A stretch of 64,000 nt of DNA. Origin: Streptomyces paradoxus. Lineage in GTDB: Bacteria; Actinomycetota; Actinomycetes; Streptomycetales; Streptomycetaceae. Below are positions 56,078 to 64,000 of this stretch, in pieces (position 1 is the first letter of the stretch; every line of letters begins with the position of its first letter). Location of the stretch: the NCBI RefSeq assembly GCF_014202475.1, contig NZ_JACHGV010000002.1, forward strand, positions 993,983 through 1,057,982, in the 5' to 3' direction. Below the pieces are notes generated by a model that made no database searches, had not been told where the DNA came from, and saw only the letters and a program-made list of their open reading frames with translations. The translations under genes were made by a program, and so were the position numbers.

Positions 56078-56767
56078 TCAGCTCGGCCCTGCCTTGTATC
56101 CGACGCCACGGACGGTCACCACGATCTCCGGCTTCTCCGGGTCCTTCTCGACCTTGGAGCGCAGCCGCTGCACATGGACGTTGACCAGCCGCGTGTCCGC
56201 CGCGTGCCGGTAGCCCCAGACCTGCTCCAGCAGCACCTCGCGCGTGAACACCTGCCACGGCTTGCGCGCGAGCGCGACCAGCAGGTCGAACTCCAGCGGC
56301 GTCAGCGCGATCGACTGCCCGTCCCGCTTCACGGAGTGCCCCGCCACATCGATGACCAGGTCACCGATGGCGAGCTGCTCCGGAGCGGGCTCCTCCGACC
56401 TCCGCAGCCTGGCCCGGATCCGGGCCACCAGCTCCTTCGGCTTGAACGGCTTCACGATGTAGTCGTCGGCACCCGACTCCAGACCCACGACGACGTCGAC
56501 CGTGTCGCTCTTCGCGGTCAGCATCACGATCGGCACGCCCGACTCCGCCCTGATCAGGCGGCACACCTCGATGCCGTCGCGGCCGGGCAGCATCAGATCG
56601 AGCAGCACCAGGTCGGGCTTGGCCTCACGGAACGCGGCCAGCGCCTTGTCCCCGTCGGCCACGAACGACGGCTCGAAACCCTCACCACGCAGCACGATGC
56701 CGAGCATCTCGGCCAGTGCGGTGTCGTCGTCGACGACAAGGACTCGTCCCTTCATAAACGACATCAT
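56078..56767 (-). CDS. mtrA: Response regulator MtrA
   Basis: An OmpR-family response regulator, 229 residues, the global regulator of cell wall, development and antibiotic genes in actinobacteria. Asp57 in LVLLDLMLPGRDG is the phospho-acceptor; IVMLTAKSD and YIVKPFKP carry the switch Thr and Lys. The winged helix reads EFDLLVALARKPWQVFTRE and RLVNVHVQRLRSKVE. The ATG-ATG start (MMSFMKGRV) equals the known S. coelicolor protein. Leader sequence upstream has a perfect GGTCAC-N6-GTGACC repeat that may serve autoregulation. Confidence 0.98.
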   Translation of the reverse strand: MMSFMKGRVLVVDDDTALAEMLGIVLRGEGFEPSFVADGDKALAAFREAKPDLVLLDLMLPGRDGIEVCRLIRAESGVPIVMLTAKSDTVDVVVGLESGADDYIVKPFKPKELVARIRARLRRSEEPAPEQLAIGDLVIDVAGHSVKRDGQSIALTPLEFDLLVALARKPWQVFTREVLLEQVWGYRHAADTRLVNVHVQRLRSKVEKDPEKPEIVVTVRGVGYKAGPS

Positions 56768-56805
56768 CCCATTCTCATAACAGCGGCGAAGGCAGTGGTG
56801 AGGTA

Positions 56806-56823
56806 GGTCACCGGCCAGTGACC
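56806..56823. promoter_or_regulatory. Inverted repeat upstream of mtrA
   Basis: A perfect 6-bp inverted repeat GGTCAC-N6-GTGACC lies 39 bases upstream of the mtrA start. It contains GTCAC, the core of direct-repeat MtrA sites described in mycobacteria, and could be an autoregulatory site (inference). Confidence 0.5.
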
Positions 56824-56941
56824 ATAGTCGCAGCAAGCGCTACTGTCTGCCCTCGCCCGCCCGCGGATGATCTCCGGCAGGGACGGGAGGCGAGGGTGCC
56901 GAAGCCCGCCCCCGCCCCGCGCACCCCGCGCAGCGCCCGGC

Positions 56942-58090
56942 TCAGCCCGCCGTCACCCGGCGCGACCGCGCACACACCTCGGCGAGTGCCTCAGCGGTCA
57001 CGGGCGAAACAACGCCCTCCTCCGTGACGATCGCCGTCACCAGCTCGGCCGGAGTCACGTCGAACGCCGGGTTGTACGCCTGCGTCCCCAGCGGCGCCAC
57101 CGGAATACCGCCGCCCGCCTCCGCACCGACCACCGGCACCTGCGGCGCCGTCACCTCGGTCACCTCGTGCCCGGGCCGCTGCTCCACCTCGACGGACGCC
57201 CCGTCCGCCGTGTCGAGGTCCACCGTCGTCACCGGCGCCACCACGATGAACGGCACATGGTGGTACCGCGCCAGCACCGCCAGCGGATAGCTCCCGATCT
57301 TGTTCGCCACCGAGCCGTCCGCCGTGATGCGGTCCGCGCCGATCAGCACCGCGTCCACCTCCCCCGCGGCGAACAGCGACCCCGCCGCGTTGTCGGTGAG
57401 CAGCGTGTACGCCATCCCGCTGCGAGCCGCCTCGTACGCCGTCAGGCGAGCGCCCTGCAGCAGCGGCCGCGTCTCGTCCACCCACAGCCGCCGCAGCCGC
57501 CCCGTCCGGTGCGCCGCGAGGGCCACCGCGAACGCCGTCCCCTCCCCGCCCGACACCAGCGAACCGGTGTTGCAGTGGGTGAGAATCCGGTGCCCGCCGC
57601 CGGGCAGCAGCTCGTCCAGCAGCGTCAGCCCGTGCTCGGCCATCCGCCGACTGGCCTCGGCGTCCTCCCGGTGCAGCTGCCGCGCCGCGGCCAGCGCCGC
57701 AGCGGCCGCCTGCCGGACGTCGCCGCCCTTGGCGAGCGCCGCCTCGTGAGCTGCCCGGGCCCGGCGCACACCCACGGCCAGATTCACCGCGGTCGGCCGG
57801 GCCCCCGCCAGCGCGGCCGCCGCCTCGTCCACGTCGAAGCCCCGCATGGCGGCGAGCGCGACGCCGTACGCCCCCGCGATGCCGAGCAGCGGCGCCCCGC
57901 GCACCGCCAGCGAGCGGATCGCCTCCACGAGTGCGGACGCGTCCGTACAGACCAGTTCGACCTCCTCGGCCGGCAGCCTCGTCTGGTCCAGCAGGACCAG
58001 AACCGGGCCTTCCGGTGGCTCTTCCCAGCGGATCGCCGGGATCTCGGTCGGCCGCTTGTCATCGCCGCTGTGCGCGTACTGATCAGCCAT
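56942..58090 (-). CDS. mtnA: S-methyl-5-thioribose-1-phosphate isomerase
   Basis: A 382-residue enzyme of the methionine salvage pathway that isomerises methylthioribose-1-phosphate to methylthioribulose-1-phosphate. The catalytic Cys is in ILTHCNTGSLVSGG and the Asp in LIGADRITADGSVANKIGS, both hallmarks of MtnA and of the related eIF2B-like fold. VRGAPLLGIAGAYG binds phosphate. The ATG at MADQYAHSGDD was chosen because the frame upstream is low complexity; AGGGGGC lies about ten bases before it. It is divergent from the membrane protein gene at 58231. Confidence 0.95.
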   Translation of the reverse strand: MADQYAHSGDDKRPTEIPAIRWEEPPEGPVLVLLDQTRLPAEEVELVCTDASALVEAIRSLAVRGAPLLGIAGAYGVALAAMRGFDVDEAAAALAGARPTAVNLAVGVRRARAAHEAALAKGGDVRQAAAAALAAARQLHREDAEASRRMAEHGLTLLDELLPGGGHRILTHCNTGSLVSGGEGTAFAVALAAHRTGRLRRLWVDETRPLLQGARLTAYEAARSGMAYTLLTDNAAGSLFAAGEVDAVLIGADRITADGSVANKIGSYPLAVLARYHHVPFIVVAPVTTVDLDTADGASVEVEQRPGHEVTEVTAPQVPVVGAEAGGGIPVAPLGTQAYNPAFDVTPAELVTAIVTEEGVVSPVTAEALAEVCARSRRVTAG

Positions 58091-58230
58091 GCCGTCAGTC
58101 TGCCCCCTATCGAGCGGACAATTGAAGGTACGCAGCCCATACCGCGGCCGGTCACTCCAAGACCACCCCATGGCACGATGGCTGCCAACCTGCCGCCGCG
58201 ACCGCGGACGGGCACCGTGAAGGAGCGACG

Positions 58231-59586
58231 ATGAACGACACTCCGGGCTGGGCCTCGCCCGGATCCGCCCCGTCCGACGGGCAGAAGCCGGACCCGTCCG
58301 GCCCTGCCGAGCCCACCGACCGCCCCGCGCAGCCCGCGGACCAGCCCGGCCAGGCCCCGCAGGGCCCCGGCCCGCAGTGGTCCAAGGAGCAGCCGCCACC
58401 GGCCCAGTGGTCCGCCCCCAGCGGCCCGGCCGCCCCCGGCCAGGCTCCCCCGCCCCCACCCCCCGGCCCGGGCTGGGGCAACCAGCCCCCCGGCGGCTAC
58501 GGCCCCGGAGGCCAGGGCGGGTACGGCGGCCAGGGCGGATACGGCGCCCCCGGAGCTCACGGCGGCTGGGGAAGCGGCTGGGGCGGCCCCCCGCCCGCCG
58601 CCAAGCCCGGCATCATCCCGCTCCGCCCGCTCGGCGTGGGCGAGATCCTCGACGGCGCGGTCTCCACCATGCGCACCTACTGGCGCACGGTCCTGGGCAT
58701 CTCCCTGACCGTCGCCGTCCTCACCGAGGTCATCGTCGTCCTGTTCCAGGGCCTCGTCCTGGACGACTCCAGCACCGAAGCCCTCAACGACCCCAGCGCC
58801 AGCCTCAGCGAGCTGAGCCGCGCCATGGGCGACGCCATGCTCAACTCCAGCGTCGTCTTCGTGATCTCCCTGGTCGGCACCGTCATCGCGACCGCGCTGC
58901 TCACCACCGTCACCAGCCGCGCCGTACTCGGCAAGTCGGTGACCATCGGCGAGGCCTGGCGGGACGCCCGCCCGCAGATCCTCAAACTGTTCGGCCTCAT
59001 CTGCGTATTGCTGCTGATCACCGTCGGCGTCGTCACCGTCGGAGCCCTGCCCGGCCTCCTCGTGACCGTCGCCGGGAACAACGGCGCGGGTGTCGCCCTC
59101 ACCGTCCTCGGCATCATCGGCGCCGGCATCGTCGCCCTGTGGCTGGCGATCCGCTTTTCCCTCGCCTCTCCCGCCCTCATGCTGGAGAAGCAGGGCATCA
59201 AGAAGGCCATGAGCCGCTCCGCGAAGCTCGTTCAGGGCACCTGGTGGCGGATCTTCGGCATCCAGCTGCTCGCCACGCTCATCGCGAACGTCGTCGCCTC
59301 GATCATCGTCATCCCCTTCACCCTCCTCGCCGCCGCTCTCAGCGGCGACGGCCTCACCGGCTGGCTCAACACCGGTGTGGGCAGCCTCGGCTGGACGTTC
59401 CTCATCATCAGCGGCATCGGCTCGGTGATCGGCTCCATGATCACGTTCCCGATCACGGCAGGCGTCACGGTGCTCCTCTACATCGACCAGCGCATCCGCC
59501 GCGAGGCCCTCGACCTCGAACTGGCCCGCGCCGCCGGCGTCCAGGGCTACGGAGCCACCGCCCCCGGCGCCACCCCGGGGAGCTGA
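58231..59586 (+). CDS. Pro/Gly-rich polytopic membrane protein
   Basis: A 451-residue membrane protein. The first 130 residues are Pro/Gly/Gln-rich with GYGGQGGYG-type repeats. After PLRPLGVGEILDGAVSTMRTYWRTVLG come six hydrophobic helices; this start block is typical of a large actinobacterial family of glycerophosphodiester-phosphodiesterase membrane-domain-like proteins of unknown function. MLEKQGIKKAMSRSAKLVQG is its cytoplasmic loop. The ATG has AAGGAG six bases upstream. It heads the DUF4129-DUF4350-MoxR-DUF58 operon. Confidence 0.85.
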   Translation: MNDTPGWASPGSAPSDGQKPDPSGPAEPTDRPAQPADQPGQAPQGPGPQWSKEQPPPAQWSAPSGPAAPGQAPPPPPPGPGWGNQPPGGYGPGGQGGYGGQGGYGAPGAHGGWGSGWGGPPPAAKPGIIPLRPLGVGEILDGAVSTMRTYWRTVLGISLTVAVLTEVIVVLFQGLVLDDSSTEALNDPSASLSELSRAMGDAMLNSSVVFVISLVGTVIATALLTTVTSRAVLGKSVTIGEAWRDARPQILKLFGLICVLLLITVGVVTVGALPGLLVTVAGNNGAGVALTVLGIIGAGIVALWLAIRFSLASPALMLEKQGIKKAMSRSAKLVQGTWWRIFGIQLLATLIANVVASIIVIPFTLLAAALSGDGLTGWLNTGVGSLGWTFLIISGIGSVIGSMITFPITAGVTVLLYIDQRIRREALDLELARAAGVQGYGATAPGATPGS

Positions 59587-59590
59587 TGCG

Positions 59591-60358
59591 GTGAGCTGGG
59601 CGGGGGAACTTCTCACAACGGCGCTGCCACGCGCCGCCATACGGACGCTGCTGAGCGCCGGCGACACCTCCCTGCTGTCGTCGGCCCGCTCCGCCGACGA
59701 GCCGCCCCTCACCACCCCGCGCGACCCGGCGCGCGAGGCCGCCCGGCGCGAGCTGTCCAAGCGGATGTACCACGAGGACGACCCCAGCCTGTTCCAGCGA
59801 GCCCTCGACGCCTTCTGGGACTGGCTCGGCAAACTCCTCAACGCCGCCTCGACCGCCACCCCCGGCGGCACACTCGGCCTGATCGTCATCATCCTGGCCG
59901 TCATCGCCGTCCTGGCCGCCCTGTGGTGGCGCCTGGGCACTCCGCGCCGCCAACCCACCTCGTCCGCAACCCTGTTCGACGACCGTCCCCGCAGCGCCGC
60001 CGACCACCGCGCCACCGCCGAGGCACACGCTGCGCAGGGCCACTGGAACCAGGCCGTCCAGGAACGCATGCGCGCCCTCGTCCGAGCCCTGGAGGAACGC
60101 GCCCTCCTCGACGCCCGCCCCGGCCGCACCGCCGACGAGGCCGCAGCCGAAGCCGGCCGGGCCCTGCCCGCCCACACCGACCGACTGCGCACCGCCGCCC
60201 GCGACTTCGACGACGTCACATACGGCGGCCGCTCGGCGACCGAACAGTCGTACCACCGCATCGCGGAACTCGACCGCAACCTGGAACGCACCAAGCCCCA
60301 GCTCGCGACGAGCAGCGCCGCCACGGCCCCCAACACCCGCCAGGGAGCCGCCGAATGA
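59591..60358 (+). CDS. DUF4129-containing membrane protein
   Basis: A 255-residue protein with one clear membrane helix (about 98-116, LGLIVIILAVIAVLAALWW). Before it lies RRELSKRMYHEDDPS and a following Trp-rich amphipathic stretch. After it lies the cytosolic DUF4129 helical domain (HWNQAVQERMRALVRALEER, then ARDFDDVTYGGRSATEQ). DUF4129 proteins regularly accompany MoxR and DUF58 genes. The GTG start has GGAG eight bases upstream, four bases after the previous stop. Confidence 0.86.
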   Translation: MSWAGELLTTALPRAAIRTLLSAGDTSLLSSARSADEPPLTTPRDPAREAARRELSKRMYHEDDPSLFQRALDAFWDWLGKLLNAASTATPGGTLGLIVIILAVIAVLAALWWRLGTPRRQPTSSATLFDDRPRSAADHRATAEAHAAQGHWNQAVQERMRALVRALEERALLDARPGRTADEAAAEAGRALPAHTDRLRTAARDFDDVTYGGRSATEQSYHRIAELDRNLERTKPQLATSSAATAPNTRQGAAE

Positions 60359-61551
60359 CCACCGAGGCCACCCTCACGTCCACCTCGGCCTCGCCCACCG
60401 CCCGCCAGGTGTGGACCCGCGCGCGCGGTATCGCACTCGCTCTCGTGGTACTCCTCGCGGGAGCCGTGGCCATCGCCGTCATCCGCTCCGATGCCCGCCA
60501 CGGCGAACTCGACCCGCGCTCCGCCGACCCGGGCGGCAGCCGCGCCATCGCCGAACTCCTCGCCGACCGGGGCGTGGACACCCGCGTGGTCACCACCCTG
60601 GATGAGGCAGCGACCGCGGCCGGCCCGGACACGACCCTCCTGGTCGCCGCCCCCGACCTGCTGACCCCCACTCAGCAGACCCGGCTGCACAAGGCGTTCG
60701 CAGACTCCCGCGGCCGCACCGTCCTGGTCGCCTCCGGCAGCGCCTCCATCGAACGGCTCGCCCCCGGCGTCACCGCCGACCCCGCCACCAGCCTCGACTC
60801 GACGCTCTCCCCCGACTGCGCCCTGCCCGCCGCCCGGCGCGCCGGCACCGCCGACACGGGCGGCGTCCGCTACACCACCACCCACCTCGGCGCCGACGCC
60901 TGCTACCCCAGCGAACGCCTGGCCACCCTGCTGCGCATCCCGGACGGCACCGGGGACGGCGACACCATCGCCCTCGGCGCGCCCGACATCCTCGTCAACG
61001 ACCGCCTCGACGAGCAGGGCAACGCCTCGCTCGCCCTCCAACTCCTCGGCTCGCGCCCCCATCTGGTCTGGTACCTCCCCTCGCTCTCCGACACGTCGGC
61101 CACCGACCCCGACGACGAACGCAGCTTCTTCGACCTGCTCCCCTCGGGCTGGCTCTGGGGCACCCTGCAGCTCTTCATCGCCGCGGCCCTGGCCGCCCTC
61201 TGGCGGGCACGCCGACTGGGCCCCCTCGTGCCCGAAAGACTCCCCGTCGCGATCCGCGCCTCCGAAACCGCCGAAGGCCGCGCCCGCCTCTACCGCAAGA
61301 CCGACGCCCGCGACCGCGCGGCCGACGCTCTTCGCTCCACCACCCGCACCCGCCTCGCCCCCCTCGTAGGCGTCCCTGTCGCCCAGGCGCACACGCCCGA
61401 GGCCCTGCTCCCCGCCCTGTCCGCCCACCTCCACGGCGACGGCCAGGACCAGCACGCCCTCCTCTTCGGACCACCGCCCAGCGACGACGCAGCACTCATC
61501 GCACTCGCCGACCGACTCGACGCCCTCGAAAGAGAGGTACGCCGTCCATGA
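60355..61551 (+). CDS. DUF4350-containing membrane protein
   Basis: A 398-residue protein with membrane helices near 25-45 and 265-285. Between them is the external DUF4350 domain (DPRSADPGGSRAIAELLADR, then TLLVAAPDLLTP), which resembles type 1 glutamine amidotransferase-like folds. The C-terminal 110 residues are cytosolic and helical (YRKTDARDRAADALRSTTRTR). The ATG overlaps the previous stop by ATGA, and its own end overlaps the MoxR start. Confidence 0.87.
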   Translation: MTTEATLTSTSASPTARQVWTRARGIALALVVLLAGAVAIAVIRSDARHGELDPRSADPGGSRAIAELLADRGVDTRVVTTLDEAATAAGPDTTLLVAAPDLLTPTQQTRLHKAFADSRGRTVLVASGSASIERLAPGVTADPATSLDSTLSPDCALPAARRAGTADTGGVRYTTTHLGADACYPSERLATLLRIPDGTGDGDTIALGAPDILVNDRLDEQGNASLALQLLGSRPHLVWYLPSLSDTSATDPDDERSFFDLLPSGWLWGTLQLFIAAALAALWRARRLGPLVPERLPVAIRASETAEGRARLYRKTDARDRAADALRSTTRTRLAPLVGVPVAQAHTPEALLPALSAHLHGDGQDQHALLFGPPPSDDAALIALADRLDALEREVRRP

Positions 61552-62540
61552 TGGACCCGACCACTGACAACGCCGGGCAGACCGGGGACCCGGGCACCGC
61601 CCGAGACGCCCTGGAGGCCCTGCGCGCCGAGATCGCCAAGGCCGTGGTCGGCCAGGACCCCGCCGTCACCGGCCTCGTCGTCGCCCTGCTCTGCCGCGGC
61701 CACGTCCTCCTCGAAGGCGTCCCCGGCGTCGCCAAGACCCTCCTGGTCCGCGCCCTCGCCTCCGCCCTCGAACTCGACACCAAGCGCGTCCAGTTCACCC
61801 CCGACCTCATGCCGAGCGACGTGACCGGCTCCCTGGTCTACGACACCCGCAGCGCCGAGTTCTCCTTCCAGCCCGGCCCCGTCTTCACCAACCTCCTCCT
61901 CGCCGACGAGATCAACCGCACGCCCCCCAAGACCCAGTCGTCCCTCCTCGAAGCCATGGAGGAACGCCAGGTCACCGTCGACGGCACCCCCCGCCCCCTC
62001 CCCGACCCGTTCCTGGTCGCGGCGACCCAGAACCCGGTCGAGTACGAGGGCACCTACCCCCTCCCGGAAGCCCAGCTGGACCGCTTCCTCCTCAAACTCA
62101 CCATCCCCCTCCCCTCCCGCCAGGACGAGATCGACGTCCTCACCCGCCACGCCGAGGGCTTCAACCCACGCGACCTCCACGCCGCCGGCGTACGCCCCGT
62201 AGCGGGCCCGGCCGACCTGGAGGCAGCCCGCGCGGCGGTCGCCCAGACGACCATCTCCCCGGAGATCACCGCCTACGTCGTCGACATCTGCCGCGCCACC
62301 CGCGAGTCGCCCTCCCTCACCCTGGGCGTCTCCCCCCGTGGCGCCACGGCCCTCATGGCCACAGCCCGCGCCTGGGCCTGGCTGACCGGCCGCGACTACG
62401 TCATCCCCGACGACGTGAAGGCACTCGCCCTCCCCACCCTCCGCCACCGCGTGCAACTCCGCCCGGAGGCCGAGATGGAAGGCGTGACGGCCGACTCCGT
62501 CATCAACGCGATCCTCGCCCACGTCCCCGTCCCCCGCTGA
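61548..62540 (+). CDS. MoxR-family AAA+ ATPase
   Basis: A 330-residue AAA+ ATPase of the MoxR group, thought to act as a chaperone for the DUF58/VWA-type partner encoded next. Walker A is LLEGVPGVAKTLLV (about 54-67), Walker B is LLLADEINRTPPKTQ, sensor 1 is VAATQNP and the arginine-finger block is PEAQLDRFLLK. The start is the first ATG of ATGATG and overlaps the DUF4350 stop codon. It has coupled translation with DUF58 (TGATG). Confidence 0.95.
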   Translation: MMDPTTDNAGQTGDPGTARDALEALRAEIAKAVVGQDPAVTGLVVALLCRGHVLLEGVPGVAKTLLVRALASALELDTKRVQFTPDLMPSDVTGSLVYDTRSAEFSFQPGPVFTNLLLADEINRTPPKTQSSLLEAMEERQVTVDGTPRPLPDPFLVAATQNPVEYEGTYPLPEAQLDRFLLKLTIPLPSRQDEIDVLTRHAEGFNPRDLHAAGVRPVAGPADLEAARAAVAQTTISPEITAYVVDICRATRESPSLTLGVSPRGATALMATARAWAWLTGRDYVIPDDVKALALPTLRHRVQLRPEAEMEGVTADSVINAILAHVPVPR

Positions 62541-63850
62541 TGGCACTCACCGGACGCGCCGCCCTCCTCGCGGCCCTGGGCTCCCTCCCCGTCGGCATCT
62601 GGGAGCCCAGCTGGACGGGCATCCTGGCGGTCAACGCTCCCCTGGCCGCGGCCTGCGCCTGCGACTTCGCCCTCGCCGCCCCCGTGCGCCGCCTGGGCCT
62701 GACCCGCTCCGGCGACACCTCCGTACGCCTCGGTGACACGGCGGACGTCACCCTGACCATCACCAACCCGTCCCGCCGCCCCCTCCGCGCACGCCTCCGC
62801 GACGCCTGGCCCCCCAGCAGCTGGCAGCCCGGCACGGAGACCACGGCCTCCCGCCACCGCCTCACGGTCCCCCCGGGCGAACGCCGCCGCGTGACCACCC
62901 GCCTGCGCCCCACCCGCCGGGGCGACCGCCGGGCCGACCTCATCACGATCCGCTCGTACGGCCCCCTCGGCCTCTTCTCCCGCCAGGGCACCCACCAGGC
63001 CCCCTGGACGGTACGCGTCCTGCCCCCGTTCACCAGCCGCAAGCACCTCCCCTCCAAACTGGCCCGCCTCCGAGAACTGGACGGCCGCACCAGCGTCCTC
63101 ACCCGGGGCGAGGGCACGGAGTTCGACAGCCTGCGCGAGTACGTCCCCGGCGACGACACCCGCTCCATCGACTGGCGCGCCACGGCCCGCCAGACCACCG
63201 TGGCCGTACGCACCTGGCGCCCCGAGCGCGACCGCCACATCCTGCTGGTCCTGGACACCGGCCGCACATCAGCCGGACGCGTGGGCGACGCACCCCGCCT
63301 CGACGCCTCGATGGACGCGGCCCTCCTCCTCGCAGCCCTCGCCTCCCGCGCCGGCGACCGCGTGGATCTCCTCGCGTACGACCGCAAGGTCCGCGCCCTC
63401 GTCCAGGGCCGAACGGCAGGCGATGTCCTTCCCGCCCTGGTCAACGCCATGGCCACACTCGAGCCGGAGCTCGTCGAAACGGACGCCCGAGGCCTCACAG
63501 CGACCGCTCTGCGTACGTCCCCCCGACGCTCCCTGATCGTCCTGCTCACCACGCTGGACACGGCCCCCATCGAAGAGGGCCTGCTCCCGGTCCTGCCTCA
63601 GCTCACCCAGCGCCACACGGTCCTGCTGGCGTCAGTAGCAGACCCGTACATCACGGAAATGGCCGCAGCGCGCGGCAATGCCGACGCCGTCTACGAGGCC
63701 GCCGCAGCCGCCCAGGCCCAGTCAGAACGTCACCGCACAGCAGAACAACTCCGCCGCCACGGCGTCACGGTCGTCGACGCCACCCCGGACGACTTGGCGC
63801 CGGCACTGGCGGACGCATACCTGGCTTTGAAAGCAGCCGGACGCCTGTAG
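62540..63850 (+). CDS. DUF58 / von Willebrand A-like membrane-associated protein
   Basis: A 436-residue protein with two N-terminal hydrophobic stretches (to about residue 50), then the DUF58 block FDSLREYVPGDDTRSIDWRA cut at DDTRSIDW. A VWA-like domain follows with HILLVLDTGRTSAG in place of the usual DxSxS metal site, so the MIDAS motif is only partial (D, T, S). SLIVLLTTLDT holds the next VWA strand. It is the likely partner of the MoxR ATPase. It is the last gene of the operon and runs towards the rRNA operon. Confidence 0.92.
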   Translation: MALTGRAALLAALGSLPVGIWEPSWTGILAVNAPLAAACACDFALAAPVRRLGLTRSGDTSVRLGDTADVTLTITNPSRRPLRARLRDAWPPSSWQPGTETTASRHRLTVPPGERRRVTTRLRPTRRGDRRADLITIRSYGPLGLFSRQGTHQAPWTVRVLPPFTSRKHLPSKLARLRELDGRTSVLTRGEGTEFDSLREYVPGDDTRSIDWRATARQTTVAVRTWRPERDRHILLVLDTGRTSAGRVGDAPRLDASMDAALLLAALASRAGDRVDLLAYDRKVRALVQGRTAGDVLPALVNAMATLEPELVETDARGLTATALRTSPRRSLIVLLTTLDTAPIEEGLLPVLPQLTQRHTVLLASVADPYITEMAAARGNADAVYEAAAAAQAQSERHRTAEQLRRHGVTVVDATPDDLAPALADAYLALKAAGRL

Positions 63851-63864
63851 AACGTAGAGCATGG

Positions 63865-63886
63865 TGTGGCCATCTCGTAGGCCACA
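63865..63886 (+). terminator. Hairpin after the DUF58 gene
   Basis: A perfect 7-bp stem (TGTGGCC with GGCCACA) and 8-base loop lie 15 bases past the stop codon. It has no T run; together with the stronger rRNA terminator it would stop the operon before the 5S gene. Confidence 0.5.
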
Positions 63887-63916
63887 GGATGCCTCACGGA
63901 GCGAGCCTAAACGCAG

Positions 63917-63948
63917 AAAACCCCCGTATCCGAAGATACGGGGGTTTT
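63917..63948 (-). terminator. rRNA operon terminator with UUCG tetraloop
   Basis: A perfect 14-bp stem (63917-63930 with 63935-63948) has, on the minus strand, the tetraloop TTCG closed by C-G, an extra-stable RNA hairpin, followed by TTTTC. It lies a few bases past the 5S 3' end and would also stop plus-strand transcripts. Confidence 0.93.
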
Positions 63949-63957
63949 CCCAAAAAT

Positions 63958-64000
63958 TGTTCGGCGGCGTCCTACTCTCCCACAGGGTCCCCCCTGCAGT
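63958..64000 (-). rRNA. rrf: 5S rRNA, 3' end only
   Basis: The minus strand reads ACTGCAGGGGGGACCCTGTG followed by GGAGAGTAGGACGCCGCCGA, the 3' third of a Streptomyces 5S rRNA, including its helix IV/V region. The 5' two thirds, and presumably the 23S and 16S genes, lie beyond the window. The exact 3' end is uncertain by two to three bases. Confidence 0.93.

Noticed and set aside
57784..61455. A 1223-codon minus-strand open frame opposite the DUF4129/DUF4350 operon
   Set aside because: The plus-strand genes have domains, overlaps and ribosome sites; the minus frame is a GC-bias shadow.

Overview
The window is high-GC actinobacterial DNA, almost certainly a Streptomyces chromosome. The support is extreme third-position GC, frequent GTG and TTG starts, and a run of genes I recognise from the Streptomyces core: prfB, the kinase pair pkaB/pkaA, ohrA/ohrR, an NAD-dependent GDH-180 glutamate dehydrogenase, secA, hpf, lpqB-mtrB-mtrA and mtnA. 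The window ends inside a 5S rRNA. Family assignments are from memory of motifs; no search was run.

Layout. 1-8.8 kb: prfB, two membrane Ser/Thr kinases, and a divergent 1335-residue FHA-FtsK/EssC-like ATPase with eight 18-residue repeats. 8.9-12.6 kb: a sugar ABC importer (lipoprotein and two permeases, no ATPase) whose first permease carries a large extra extracellular domain. 12.7-35.7 kb: a large cell-surface glycopolymer island. It holds four GT2 + CDP-glycerol-glycerophosphotransferase fusion proteins, two TarS-like glycosyltransferases, three polytopic GT-C-like membrane proteins, galE, a TagGH-type exporter facing a divergent TetR gene, and a GtrA-type membrane protein. The ohrA-ohrR peroxide pair sits inside the island. 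35.8-49.7 kb: mostly housekeeping genes (gdh, HAD phosphatase, DUF6912 protein, Rv3235-like protein, secA, GNAT, AlkZ/YcaQ-like glycosylase, NarL-type response regulator). 49.9-56.8 kb: hpf, comFC-like gene, and the MtrA-MtrB-LpqB envelope signalling operon. 56.9-63.9 kb: mtnA, and divergently a five-gene operon of membrane protein, DUF4129, DUF4350, MoxR and DUF58 proteins. That operon runs head-on into an rRNA operon whose 5S 3' end and terminator close the window.

How the parts may work together (inference). The island looks like machinery for a wall teichoic-acid-like polymer. Cytoplasmic fusion enzymes would build a sugar/glycerol-phosphate chain, TarS-like enzymes would glycosylate it, GalE would supply UDP-galactose, and the TagGH pair would export it. 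The GT-C proteins and GtrA could add lipid-linked sugars outside. Three TetR operator-like sites lie between tetR and the exporter. The island is flanked by envelope sensing systems (PkaA/PkaB and MtrAB-LpqB).

Most notable points: one fusion enzyme lacks the otherwise conserved His of the HGTP motif; one has a GT-A domain without DxD; the EssC-like ATPase has Arg for the Walker A Lys; the permease has a beta-type insertion; and two DnaA-box matches lie upstream of comFC. I found no transposases, CRISPR arrays, prophage genes or tRNAs.
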